In this document: positions 44,802 to 53,656 of the stretch, in pieces
How positions within the stretch are numbered: position 1 is the first letter of the stretch
Layout of the letters: every line of letters starts with the position of its first letter
Source: CAJQLB01 sp905479065
GTDB lineage: Bacteria > Bacteroidota > Bacteroidia > Flavobacteriales > Flavobacteriaceae
Assembly: GCA_943846735.1 (NCBI GenBank)
Contig: OX044364.1
Coordinates: forward strand, 434,001-498,000
Direction: 5' to 3'
Length of the DNA: 64,000 nucleotides
The notes under the pieces: model-generated
Seen by the model: only the letters and a program-made list of their open reading frames with translations
Databases searched by the model: none
Told to the model about the DNA's origin: nothing
Program-made: the position numbers and the translations under genes

Positions 44802-46148
44802 CTAGGTACTAAGAATTTGTTGTTTATTTAAATAATGTATATAAGAGTATAAAATTAAACTATTAATAATTGCTACTGCAGAGGTTGCTAAAGCTAATCC
44901 ATAAATACCTATATATTGAATTAAGAAATAATTAAAAGTAATGTTCAAGATTAAACAGATAACAGCAGCTAATACCATAAATCTATTTTTATTTATAGAT
45001 TCTAAAAAACGCACCATTACAATCGTGATAATGTAAGCAGGTATTTGAATGAGATATAGTTGCTGAATTCCAGACACAATTACAGTATCGTCACTTGTAA
45101 AAGCATTTCTTTCAAATATTAAAGTAATTAAAGGAGATGATAATACAATTAAAACTGCAGCTACTAAAGAGCTACCAATAAGTATAAATTTTAAAATCTG
45201 CTTTAATTCTGAAAACGCTTTATCACGATTTTCAATTACTTTTTTTGAAAAATAAGGTAATAATACACTACCAAGTGCTAAGGTGACTATACCAATAGCA
45301 AACATTGGAATTTTAACTCCATAATTAAGAGCAGCAATAGAACCAATAATAAGTTGTGCCGCAAAATATTGGTCAATGATTGGATTTATACCAGTCAAAA
45401 TATTTGCTGATAGTTTTGCTGGTAACTGAGTAAATAACTCTTTTATGTTCTTTGAAACAAAATCAGGAATTCCAAGTTTGATAATTTTCTTTTTTAGTGT
45501 GACTGTCAATAAGAATACAAAATTGAGAATACTTCCTATTAATGTTCCTTTTGCTAAAACTAAATTTCCTAATTCTTCTTTAAAAAAGAAAATGCATATC
45601 ATTATTGTAATAGGAGTAAAGATTGAATTCATTGATGAAAAAGTAAATTCATCGTATATGGTTAACAATCCATTTAGCATAGAAGACAATCCCCAAAATA
45701 TTACGCAAGGGATTACGTAGTAAAATTGTGTTTTAATCAATGCGTAGTAACTTTTTGAATGACCAGAAAAGAAAGTTTCAATATAGACATCTGTAAACAA
45801 AGCAGCAATTATACAAAATACTAGAGCAACAAGAATTGTAACTAAAAAACATGTAGATTGAAAAGCTCTTATATCCTTACCGCTTTTTTGCTCGATCACA
45901 TAATTGGGAATAAAAACACTTTTAAAACCACCAAGAAAAACAGTACTCATAAATCCTGGTATGAGAATGGCTATATAAAACGTGTCTAATAATTCAGACA
46001 AACCAAAGCTATCAGCAATAAAAACTTCTTTAAGAAAACCAAAGCTTTTTACAAATAAAGTTATCGTACTTACAATAACAATATTTTTAATGGTGGAACT
46101 TTTCAGTCCTTTCTTTAAAAATTTTTTAAAGTTTAATTTGTGAATCAA
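44802..46148 (-). CDS. MurJ/MviN-family oligosaccharide flippase
   Basis: A 448-residue MOP-superfamily transporter with about 12-14 helices. The N-terminal STITLFVKSFGFLKEVFIAD then FGLSELLDTFYIAILIPG and VFLGGFKSVFIPNYV are MurJ-like rather than Wzx/PST-like. It probably carries the undecaprenyl-linked EPS repeat unit across the membrane. It is the first gene of the EPS locus and starts with TTG at 46146-46148. A housekeeping lipid II flippase role is less likely because of its location, but cannot be ruled out. Confidence 0.87.
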   Translation of the reverse strand: MIHKLNFKKFLKKGLKSSTIKNIVIVSTITLFVKSFGFLKEVFIADSFGLSELLDTFYIAILIPGFMSTVFLGGFKSVFIPNYVIEQKSGKDIRAFQSTCFLVTILVALVFCIIAALFTDVYIETFFSGHSKSYYALIKTQFYYVIPCVIFWGLSSMLNGLLTIYDEFTFSSMNSIFTPITIMICIFFFKEELGNLVLAKGTLIGSILNFVFLLTVTLKKKIIKLGIPDFVSKNIKELFTQLPAKLSANILTGINPIIDQYFAAQLIIGSIAALNYGVKIPMFAIGIVTLALGSVLLPYFSKKVIENRDKAFSELKQILKFILIGSSLVAAVLIVLSSPLITLIFERNAFTSDDTVIVSGIQQLYLIQIPAYIITIVMVRFLESINKNRFMVLAAVICLILNITFNYFLIQYIGIYGLALATSAVAIINSLILYSYIHYLNKQQILST

Positions 46149-46553
46149 AATATTAAATATTGTTAAATCATTTAAAAAATGTTATTTGAATAACTTGTTG
46201 TACGAAAATAATTTTTTTTTTCTGTCTGAAGCAATATGACAATTTGTTTAGATTAAACGGTTTTAAAATACCGTAAAATACAGATTTATAATGAGTATTT
46301 TATTTGAAACACACTAAATTTCTTGACTCTTAATTAATCATATGGATTATGTGATGACTTAATGATTTATTCAGTCAATTTTTCTTATGATTGTATTGTT
46401 AACTTTTTTAATTTATTTGTGCAAATATTTTATAATGTAAGAATAATACTTCTTTTATTTGCATTTAATCGAATAATTACTACTTTCATCGTTAAAATTG
46501 ATAAAATTTTATAGCTTGCTGAAATAATTTAGTGCCCCAAACATTAATAGCAA
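46149..46553. other. 405-base intergenic region between EPS locus and secreted lyases
   Basis: Divergent promoter region, very AT-rich, no gene seen on either strand. It holds a small palindrome ACGGT...ACCGT (46257-46274) with no T run. No perfect TAnnTTTG box was found on either strand; TTTATTTG occurs twice on the plus strand with one mismatch. It should contain the start of EPS transcription, but I cannot place it. Confidence 0.6.
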
Positions 46554-49500
46554 ATGAAAATTTTTAATCCCTTAAACCAAATTTTTGGTTTCACTAGTAA
46601 TCGTTTTTACTTTTTATTGAGTCTGTTTTTACTCAGTTGTACTAATTATTCTTTCTCTCAATTGGCATTTCCAACGGCTGAAGGCTTTGGGAAAAATGCG
46701 ACAGGAGGAAGGGGAGGTCAGGTTATAATTGTCACCAATTTAAACGATTCTGGAAGCGGTAGTTTAAGAGCGGCATTGGATGCTACAGTACCAAGAACAA
46801 TAGTTTTTGAAGTCGGTGGAACAATTAATCTCAATTCAAATATATATGTCAGTAATGGAGATCTAACTTTAGCAGGACAAACTGCTCCAGGAGATGGAAT
46901 TTTGATTAAGGGTGGAATGGTTCAATTTGAAGAATCTAATGTTATTGTTCGTTATATAAAATTTAGGCCTGGTCCGACAGCTCCTAGTGGCTATGATGCA
47001 GTAAGTATTACAGCTTGGGCAGGGAATACGGTTGAAGATATTATTTTTGACCACTGTTCATTTAGTTGGGGAGGCGATGAAAATTTTAATATAAGAGGTG
47101 TTAATGGTGGAGTCGTGAAAAATATAACACTTCAAAATAGTATAGTTTCAGAAAGTACATATGGCTTTTTAGCTGGCAACGGATGTTTCAATATTAGTGT
47201 TTATAAAAATCTATTTGCCTTAAACTCTGAGAGAAATATTAGAAGCAATTACCCTGTGTCTAATGAATTGGACTTCGAAATGATTAACAATGTAGTCTAC
47301 GGATTTAGAGTGGCTACTAAACCAAGTTTAGGAGTTCAGTTTTCAGTGTTAAATAATCATTATAAATTATCTTCACAAATAAATCCTATTAATAATGCAG
47401 TTGTGGATGCTTCATCTTCTGGTGGTGGTAATACTTCTCAAACGCATGCTTACATTTCTGGTAATATCAAACCGATTAGTATGACAGTAAACGATAGTGC
47501 TTTAAATCCGTATCTAGAAACTACTGCCTACGAATCATCTGGAATTATTCCAATTCCAGCATCAGAATTAGTAAATGAACTTATAAATAATGTTGGAGCA
47601 AGTTTGCCAACAAGAGATGCTGTGGACATAAGAATTATCGATCATTTTAATAATGGAGACGGCACAATATCGTCATCTGGAGAATATCCTACAATATTAA
47701 ATGGAACTGCTTTAGCTGACACAGATAATGATGGTATGCCAAATGTGTGGGAAATTGAAAATGGCTTAAATATAAATGATGCTTCAGACAGGAATGATAT
47801 TCAAGAAGATGGTTATACAAATCTTGAGTATTATATAAATTTCATGTCATTGATTCTTGAAACAAATCATATTGATGTTGGGTCAGACGTTTCAATTTGT
47901 GAAGGTGATACGACAACACTCACCGCTACAGGTGCAGATTCTTACGTATGGATGCCTGGTAACTTTATCGGAGAATCTATCGATGTGAGTCCGTCAAATG
48001 ATATAACATATACGGTTACAGGAACTTTTTCTGATGGAAGTTCGCTTACTGATACTATTAGCGTAATTGTAAATCCAAATATTATTGCTAATGCTGGCGA
48101 TGATACGGAAATCTGTCAGGGATCTACGGTGACCTTAGCGGCTGAAGGAGGCTCAAGTTATCAATGGAATACGGGAGAGACTACACAGAGCATTGAGGTG
48201 TCACCTGATACGACAACGACTTACTTGGTAGAGGTTTTTAACAATGGATGTTCTGACACTGATGAAGTTGTAGTTTTTGTCAATGATATACCAACTGCTA
48301 ATGCCGGAGATGATGTCGTTTTAAACGAAGGTGAGAGTACATTATTAACTGCCACTGGAGGAGATTCATACTTATGGAGTACTGGCGCTACAACATCTAG
48401 CATCACAGTTAGTCCTGATTCTGATACTACTTATACTGTGACAGTAACTTTAAATGGTTGTGAATCTACCGATCAAGTAACGGTTTTTATTAATGCATCT
48501 GTGAATGCAGATGCAGGAGAGGATGTTATAATTTGTTTAGGTTCATCAACAATATTAACTGCAACAGGAGGCTCAAGTTATCAATGGAATACAGGAGAGA
48601 CTACTCAAAGCATTGAGGTATCACCTGAAATGACAACGACTTATTCAGTAGAGGTTTTTAATGCAGCTGAAAATAACTCTGATATAGATGAAGTTGAGGT
48701 AGTAGTTAATGATATACCAACTGCTAATGCTGGCGATGATACGGAAATCTGTCAGGGATCTACGGTGACCTTAGCGGCTGAAGGAGGCTCAAGTTATCAA
48801 TGGAATACGGGAGAGACTACACAGAGCATTGAGGTGTCACCTGATACGACAACGACTTACTTGGTAGAGGTTTTTAACAATGGATGTTCTGACACTGATG
48901 AAGTTGTAGTTTTTGTCAATGATATACCAACTGCTAATGCCGGAGATGATGTCGTTTTAAACGAAGGTGAGAGTACATTATTAACTGCCACTGGAGGAGA
49001 TTCATACTTATGGAGTACTGGCGCTACAACATCTAGCATCACAGTTAGTCCTGATTCTGATACTACTTATACTGTGACAGTAACTTTAAATGGTTGTGAA
49101 TCTACCGATCAAGTAACGGTTTTTATTAATGCATCTGTGAATGCAGATGCAGGAGAGGATGTTATAATTTGTTTAGGTTCATCAACAATATTAACTGCAA
49201 CAGGAGGCTCAAGTTATCAATGGAATACAGGAGAGACTACTCAAAGCATTGAGGTATCACCTGAAATGACAACGACTTATTCAGTAGAGGTTTTTAATGC
49301 AGCTGAAAATAACTCTGATATAGATGAAGTTGAGGTAGTAGTTAATGATATACCAACTGCTAATGCTGGCGATGATACGGAAATCTGTCAGGGATCTACG
49401 GTGACCTTAGCGGCTGAAGGAGGCTCAAGTTATCAATGGAATACGGGAGAGACTACACAGAGCATTGAGGTGTCACCTGATACGACAACGACTTACTTGG

Positions 49501-51335
49501 TAGAGGTTTTTAACAATGGATGTTCTGACACTGATGAAGTTGTAGTTTTTGTCAATGATATACCAACTGCTAATGCCGGAGATGATGTCGTTTTAAACGA
49601 AGGTGAGAGTACATTATTAACTGCCACTGGAGGAGATTCATACTTATGGAGTACTGGCGCTACAACATCTAGCATCACAGTTAGTCCTGATTCTGATACT
49701 ACTTATACTGTGACAGTAACTTTAAATGGTTGTGAATCTACCGATCAAGTAACGGTTTTTATTAATGCATCTGTGAATGCAGATGCAGGAGAGGATGTTA
49801 TAATTTGTTTAGGTTCATCAACAATATTAACTGCAACAGGAGGCTCAAGTTATCAATGGAATACAGGAGAGACTACTCAAAGCATTGAGGTATCACCTGA
49901 AATGACAACGACTTATTCAGTAGAGGTTTTTAATGCAGCTGAAAATAACTCTGATATAGATGAAGTTGAGGTAGTAGTTAATGATATACCAACTGCTAAT
50001 GCTGGAGATGATACGGAAATCTGTCAAGGATCTACGGCGACCTTAACGGCTGAAGGAGGCTCAAGTTATCAATGGAATACGGGAGAGACTACACAGAGCA
50101 TTGAGGTGTCACCTGATACGACAACGACTTACTCTGTAGAGGTTTTTAACAATGGATGTTCTGACACTGATGAGATAGAGGTGGTAGTTAATGAGACACC
50201 AACTCCAAACGCGGGGAGTGATTTAACAATCACTGAGGGAGAAACTGTAGTTATTACTGCGACAGGAGGAGAGAGCTACATTTGGAATACAGGTGAGACA
50301 ACACCGAGTATTTCGGTCAGTCCATTAACGACAACAGAATATAGTGTCGAGGTTATAATAAATAACTGTGGGGCTACAGATGTAGTCATTGTGTTTGTTG
50401 ATGAACTTTCTATTAACGCTGATGCTGGCGATGATGTGACTATTTGTCAAGGAGATACTGCAACACTATCAGCAAGTGGAGGAGATTCTTACCTTTGGAG
50501 TACAGGAGAAACAACTCAAACTATTGAGGTGAGCCCAAATCAAACTACTGCGTATACAGTGATTGCTTATAGTGGTTCAATAAGCAATTCGGATGAGGTA
50601 ATTGTAGACGTTGGTATAAATCCTGAAATCACCCTTACTGCTGATAGCTCTGTGTTAGCTGGAAATTACATTACTTTATCGGCATCTGGTGCGAATAATT
50701 ACGAATGGAGTAATGGAGCAACACAACCAAACATCGCTGTTAGCCCTAATACTACGACTACTTATGTAGTTACAGGATACATTAATAACTGTTATGATGT
50801 CAAAGATGTAACGGTAAGTGTAGTTGAACAAGTTGAAGTCGATGCTGGTGAAGATTTGTTCATTTGCCAAGGAGAAACAATTACATTGACAGCAAATGGA
50901 TCAGGAGCTGAAAATTATTATTGGAATACTGGTGAGACTTCAAAGAGTATTACCGTAAGTCCGACTGAAAACACATCGTATTCTGTGGTTGCATCAAATT
51001 CATTAGATTCAGATGCTGATGATGTTATGGTTAACGTTCAAACCTGTCAAGAGACTTTAGAGGAGGAAGAACCTGAAAAATCCTTCAATATTTATTACAA
51101 TTACCGAACATCATCAACAATTCTTAATATCAAACTTATTGGGTGGACTGGTCAGTCTCAAATGACCTTACATGATATAGCAGGAAAATTAATGTTCACC
51201 GAAACCTTTGATAGTAATGCTATGATTCCTACTGTCAAGACCATAAATACGGAAAGAATGAGTTCTGGAGTTTATATTTTAAGTTTTCAGGATAGCGAAA
51301 ATATTTTACAATACAAACGAATTGTAATAAGATAA
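46554..51335 (+). CDS. Secreted pectate-lyase-like beta-helix protein with 15 Ig/PKD-like modules and T9SS tail
   Basis: A 1593-residue extracellular protein. Signal peptide to about residue 36 (FYFLLSLFLLSCTNYSFSQ); lyase-like right-handed beta helix about 37-400 (AFPTAEGFGKNATGGRGGQ, TLAGQTAPGDGILIKGG, IIFDHCSFSWGGDENFN). A calcium-type motif ADTDNDGMPNVWEIENGLN follows, then about fifteen modules of roughly 70 residues each, of the form GSSYQWNTGETTQSIEVSP. Nine of these are in three tandem 212-residue units (residues 512-1147). The T9SS type A sorting domain is at the end (RMSSGVYILSFQDSENILQY). The lyase part is like PL1-type proteins; the substrate might be uronic acid-containing EPS. 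The modules probably bind glycan or extend the enzyme from the surface. Confidence 0.87.
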   Translation: MKIFNPLNQIFGFTSNRFYFLLSLFLLSCTNYSFSQLAFPTAEGFGKNATGGRGGQVIIVTNLNDSGSGSLRAALDATVPRTIVFEVGGTINLNSNIYVSNGDLTLAGQTAPGDGILIKGGMVQFEESNVIVRYIKFRPGPTAPSGYDAVSITAWAGNTVEDIIFDHCSFSWGGDENFNIRGVNGGVVKNITLQNSIVSESTYGFLAGNGCFNISVYKNLFALNSERNIRSNYPVSNELDFEMINNVVYGFRVATKPSLGVQFSVLNNHYKLSSQINPINNAVVDASSSGGGNTSQTHAYISGNIKPISMTVNDSALNPYLETTAYESSGIIPIPASELVNELINNVGASLPTRDAVDIRIIDHFNNGDGTISSSGEYPTILNGTALADTDNDGMPNVWEIENGLNINDASDRNDIQEDGYTNLEYYINFMSLILETNHIDVGSDVSICEGDTTTLTATGADSYVWMPGNFIGESIDVSPSNDITYTVTGTFSDGSSLTDTISVIVNPNIIANAGDDTEICQGSTVTLAAEGGSSYQWNTGETTQSIEVSPDTTTTYLVEVFNNGCSDTDEVVVFVNDIPTANAGDDVVLNEGESTLLTATGGDSYLWSTGATTSSITVSPDSDTTYTVTVTLNGCESTDQVTVFINASVNADAGEDVIICLGSSTILTATGGSSYQWNTGETTQSIEVSPEMTTTYSVEVFNAAENNSDIDEVEVVVNDIPTANAGDDTEICQGSTVTLAAEGGSSYQWNTGETTQSIEVSPDTTTTYLVEVFNNGCSDTDEVVVFVNDIPTANAGDDVVLNEGESTLLTATGGDSYLWSTGATTSSITVSPDSDTTYTVTVTLNGCESTDQVTVFINASVNADAGEDVIICLGSSTILTATGGSSYQWNTGETTQSIEVSPEMTTTYSVEVFNAAENNSDIDEVEVVVNDIPTANAGDDTEICQGSTVTLAAEGGSSYQWNTGETTQSIEVSPDTTTTYLVEVFNNGCSDTDEVVVFVNDIPTANAGDDVVLNEGESTLLTATGGDSYLWSTGATTSSITVSPDSDTTYTVTVTLNGCESTDQVTVFINASVNADAGEDVIICLGSSTILTATGGSSYQWNTGETTQSIEVSPEMTTTYSVEVFNAAENNSDIDEVEVVVNDIPTANAGDDTEICQGSTATLTAEGGSSYQWNTGETTQSIEVSPDTTTTYSVEVFNNGCSDTDEIEVVVNETPTPNAGSDLTITEGETVVITATGGESYIWNTGETTPSISVSPLTTTEYSVEVIINNCGATDVVIVFVDELSINADAGDDVTICQGDTATLSASGGDSYLWSTGETTQTIEVSPNQTTAYTVIAYSGSISNSDEVIVDVGINPEITLTADSSVLAGNYITLSASGANNYEWSNGATQPNIAVSPNTTTTYVVTGYINNCYDVKDVTVSVVEQVEVDAGEDLFICQGETITLTANGSGAENYYWNTGETSKSITVSPTENTSYSVVASNSLDSDADDVMVNVQTCQETLEEEEPEKSFNIYYNYRTSSTILNIKLIGWTGQSQMTLHDIAGKLMFTETFDSNAMIPTVKTINTERMSSGVYILSFQDSENILQYKRIVIR
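48087..48722 (+). repeat. 636-bp tandem repeat, copy 1
   Basis: Starts GCTAATGCTGGCGATGATAC and encodes residues 512-723, three Ig/PKD-like modules. The sequence appears identical to copies 2 and 3 by line-by-line reading. Confidence 0.95.
48723..49358 (+). repeat. 636-bp tandem repeat, copy 2
   Basis: Begins exactly 636 bases after copy 1 and encodes residues 724-935. The translated unit is identical to copy 1, and no base difference was seen. Confidence 0.95.
49359..49994 (+). repeat. 636-bp tandem repeat, copy 3
   Basis: Begins exactly 636 bases after copy 2 and encodes residues 936-1147; the translated unit is identical to the first two. Confidence 0.95.
49995..50199 (+). repeat. Partial, diverged fourth copy of the 636-bp repeat
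   Basis: Only the first module is present, with several base changes against copies 1-3 (GGA for GGC early, CAAGGA for CAGGGA, GCGACC for GTGACC, TCTGTA for TTGGTA). It then runs into different module sequence near 50173. It marks the older edge of the array. Confidence 0.85.
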
Positions 51336-51593
51336 TTTCATCGTCAAGTTTCTCATTTCTTACATTGGTTTTGAAGTAAATTATTTTTTACTCAGTCTTT
51401 TCTGTTTGTTTGATTAATTTTTTAATAATCGTTAAAAAGTATAATAAATACTTTTAAATGTATAAATATTACAGTAAATTCCTACTTTTTGAATGAAATT
51501 CATCGAAAAGCAGCTTGTTGATAATTGATTACTTACTAATATTTGTTAATTTTCTTAAACGTAAAAATAACGAATACCCTAAATCTACAAATT

Positions 51594-53228
51594 ATGAAAA
51601 GTTTATACTCTAATCTAGTGTTATTAGTCGCAATCCTTCTAATACTACCAGCAACATTTTTAACAGCACAAACTGTTGCTTTTCCCGAGGCAGAAGGATT
51701 TGGAAAATTTTCATCTGGAGGAAGAGGAGGTGATGTTTATAAAGTCATCAATTTAAATGATAACGGCCCAGGCAGCTTCAGAGAGGCGTGTTCTGCAGAG
51801 GGTGCACGAACTATTATATTTGAAATTAGTGGAAATATTGAATTAGAATCTGATTTAATCGTTACTCAAGGTAATTTGACCATTGCAGGACAAACAGCTC
51901 CCGGAGATGGTATTTGTATTAATAATGCAAGCTTTATAATTAAAACATCCGATGTCATAGTGCGTCATCTTCGGTTTAGATTGGGAGATAATGGATTTAA
52001 AGATGCCGAAGGTAACATAGTAGGAGTTGATTCTGAAGATAAAGACGTAATTAGAATTCTTGGTAATTCAGGAGGTACAAGGAATGTAATTTTTGATCAT
52101 TGCTCTTTGAGTTGGTCAATTGATGAAATTGTTGAAATTTATGGTGGTGCCAGTGAAGCGGATGGCGTGGAGAATGTTACCTTTCAATATTGTATTTTTT
52201 CTGAAGCATTGTATGCTAGTCATAATGACTTAGGGAATAATTCTGAAGGATTCAAAATTAGTAACAATGCAACTAATATCACCTTGTATAAAAATTTATT
52301 TTCGAGTAATTGGGAGCATAATATCAGATCGGAGGGAGGTTCATCTTTTGAAATGATAAACAATGTTGTCTACAATATGAAATATACAACAGCCATAGGA
52401 ACAGCAAATAAATTTTCATTGATAAATAGTTATTTTAAACAAGGTAATCCTATTGTATTATCTCAATATATGGCTGATTATTATACGGCTCCTGGTTTTT
52501 TTGCGTCACAAACGAAAGCGTATACGTCAGGTAACGATTCAGATATTTCTTCTTTATCCGAGTTAGATGGTTCTTTTTCACCATTTCAGCAAGAAAATCC
52601 ACCATTGGATTCAGGCATAATTGCCGATAACGTAAACGAAGCTGTTGTTGATATCATAGAAAATTCTGGAGCAATTTTACCTTCCAGAGATGCAGTAGAT
52701 AATCGAATTATTAGTCAATATAGTAATACATCAGCTTTAATTATTGATTCACAGTCACAAGTGGGTGGTTTTCCCGTTTTAAACTCTGAAGCGGCGTTGT
52801 TAGATAGCGATAATGATGGAATGCCAGATTCTTGGGAAATTGCTAATAGTTTGGACCTAAATAATCCTAATGATCGAAATGTATTAAATGAGGAAGGATA
52901 TACAAATTTAGAAGAATACATAAATGGCTCTAATTTTGCATTAAGTACAACTGATGTTGCTGTTAACGACACAAAAAAATCATTTAAAGTTTATCACGAT
53001 TTTGGAAACCCAAGAATACTAAACATTGATTTTCAAGAACTTCAAAACATATCAAATTTCAATGTTTACAGTGTTACAGGTTCATTGTTGTTTAATAAAA
53101 AACTTCAGGGAAATACTGGGCAAAAAGTAAATCTAAAGTTAAATATGTCAGATTTCAGTAGTGGTTTGTATCTTTTATCAGTCACTAGCAATCAAAAAAC
53201 ACAGACAAAAAAAATAATCCTTTATTAA
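51594..53228 (+). CDS. Secreted pectate-lyase-like beta-helix protein with T9SS tail
   Basis: A 544-residue paralogue of the lyase part of the gene upstream, without the module array. Signal peptide MKSLYSNLVLLVAILLILPA; beta-helix with AFPEAEGFGKFSSGGRGGD, TIAGQTAPGDGICI, VIVRHLRFRLGDNG and VIFDHCSLSWSIDEIVEIYG. It also has a calcium-type motif DSDNDGMPDSWEIANSLDLN and T9SS type A sorting domain SSGLYLLSVTSNQKTQTKKI. ATG 51594 begins the signal peptide; an in-frame start at 51543 would add a non-signal extension. It is likely to be secreted and act on the same kind of polysaccharide. The 258 bases before it hold no gene. Confidence 0.87.
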   Translation: MKSLYSNLVLLVAILLILPATFLTAQTVAFPEAEGFGKFSSGGRGGDVYKVINLNDNGPGSFREACSAEGARTIIFEISGNIELESDLIVTQGNLTIAGQTAPGDGICINNASFIIKTSDVIVRHLRFRLGDNGFKDAEGNIVGVDSEDKDVIRILGNSGGTRNVIFDHCSLSWSIDEIVEIYGGASEADGVENVTFQYCIFSEALYASHNDLGNNSEGFKISNNATNITLYKNLFSSNWEHNIRSEGGSSFEMINNVVYNMKYTTAIGTANKFSLINSYFKQGNPIVLSQYMADYYTAPGFFASQTKAYTSGNDSDISSLSELDGSFSPFQQENPPLDSGIIADNVNEAVVDIIENSGAILPSRDAVDNRIISQYSNTSALIIDSQSQVGGFPVLNSEAALLDSDNDGMPDSWEIANSLDLNNPNDRNVLNEEGYTNLEEYINGSNFALSTTDVAVNDTKKSFKVYHDFGNPRILNIDFQELQNISNFNVYSVTGSLLFNKKLQGNTGQKVNLKLNMSDFSSGLYLLSVTSNQKTQTKKIILY

Positions 53229-53248
53229 CATCACATTTTACTATAAAC

Positions 53249-53280
53249 AAAAAGCACCTGTTCCAATCAAGGTGCTTTTT
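53249..53280. terminator. Bidirectional hairpin terminator
   Basis: AAAAAGCACCT (53249-53259) and AGGTGCTTTTT (53270-53280) are perfect reverse complements with a 10-base loop. It ends the lyase gene and overlaps the stop codon of the convergent DUF4258 gene. Confidence 0.88.
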
Positions 53281-53650
53281 ATTTTATGAACATTGTATTT
53301 ACAGTAGCAATATCGTCACAATTTTCAACTAATAATTTAATTTGTTTACCATCAATAGTTTTATAAATCATGTAAATTTTACAAGTCTCAAGTGACGTAT
53401 TACTCTCAGAAAAATTGACATCACCTGTTTTTAATATATGATAGATTTTTGTGGAGTCAATGGCTTCTTTAACCATCATTAATTTTACATTTTTAGAAAA
53501 CATTATTTTTTTTTGCCCAATATTTTTAAGGACACGGGCATCAGGGCCATAGTCACATGAAGCACGCTTGCCACTTAAAAAGAAAGCCAAAAATATTAAT
53601 CCAATTGAAAAGCCACCCAGATAGTAGCCAAGACGATGTATAAATTTCAT
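53279..53650 (-). CDS. DUF4258 domain membrane-anchored protein
   Basis: A 123-residue protein with one N-terminal membrane helix (LGGFSIGLIFLAFFLSG) followed by the family-typical CDYGPDARVLKNIGQKK and a small alpha/beta domain with KTIDGKQIKLLVENCDDIAT. Function unknown; DUF4258 is loosely related to RelE/BECR-like folds. It lies six bases after alanine dehydrogenase and is probably cotranscribed with it. Confidence 0.82.
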   Translation of the reverse strand: MKFIHRLGYYLGGFSIGLIFLAFFLSGKRASCDYGPDARVLKNIGQKKIMFSKNVKLMMVKEAIDSTKIYHILKTGDVNFSESNTSLETCKIYMIYKTIDGKQIKLLVENCDDIATVNTMFIK

Positions 53651-53656
53651 ACTGCT

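Noticed and set aside
48221..49678. Three identical 61-codon minus-strand frames repeated every 636 bases
   Set aside because: They are antisense shadows of the tandem repeats in the lyase gene and vary only as that gene does.
48087..50199. CRISPR-like array suggested by regular repeats
   Set aside because: The repeat unit is 636 bases, in frame, and codes for Ig/PKD-like modules; there are no spacers or cas genes.
46554..51335. Adhesin-only interpretation of the repeat protein
   Set aside because: The first 400 residues match lyase-like beta-helix sequence shared with the next gene, so an enzyme-plus-binding-module reading is better supported.
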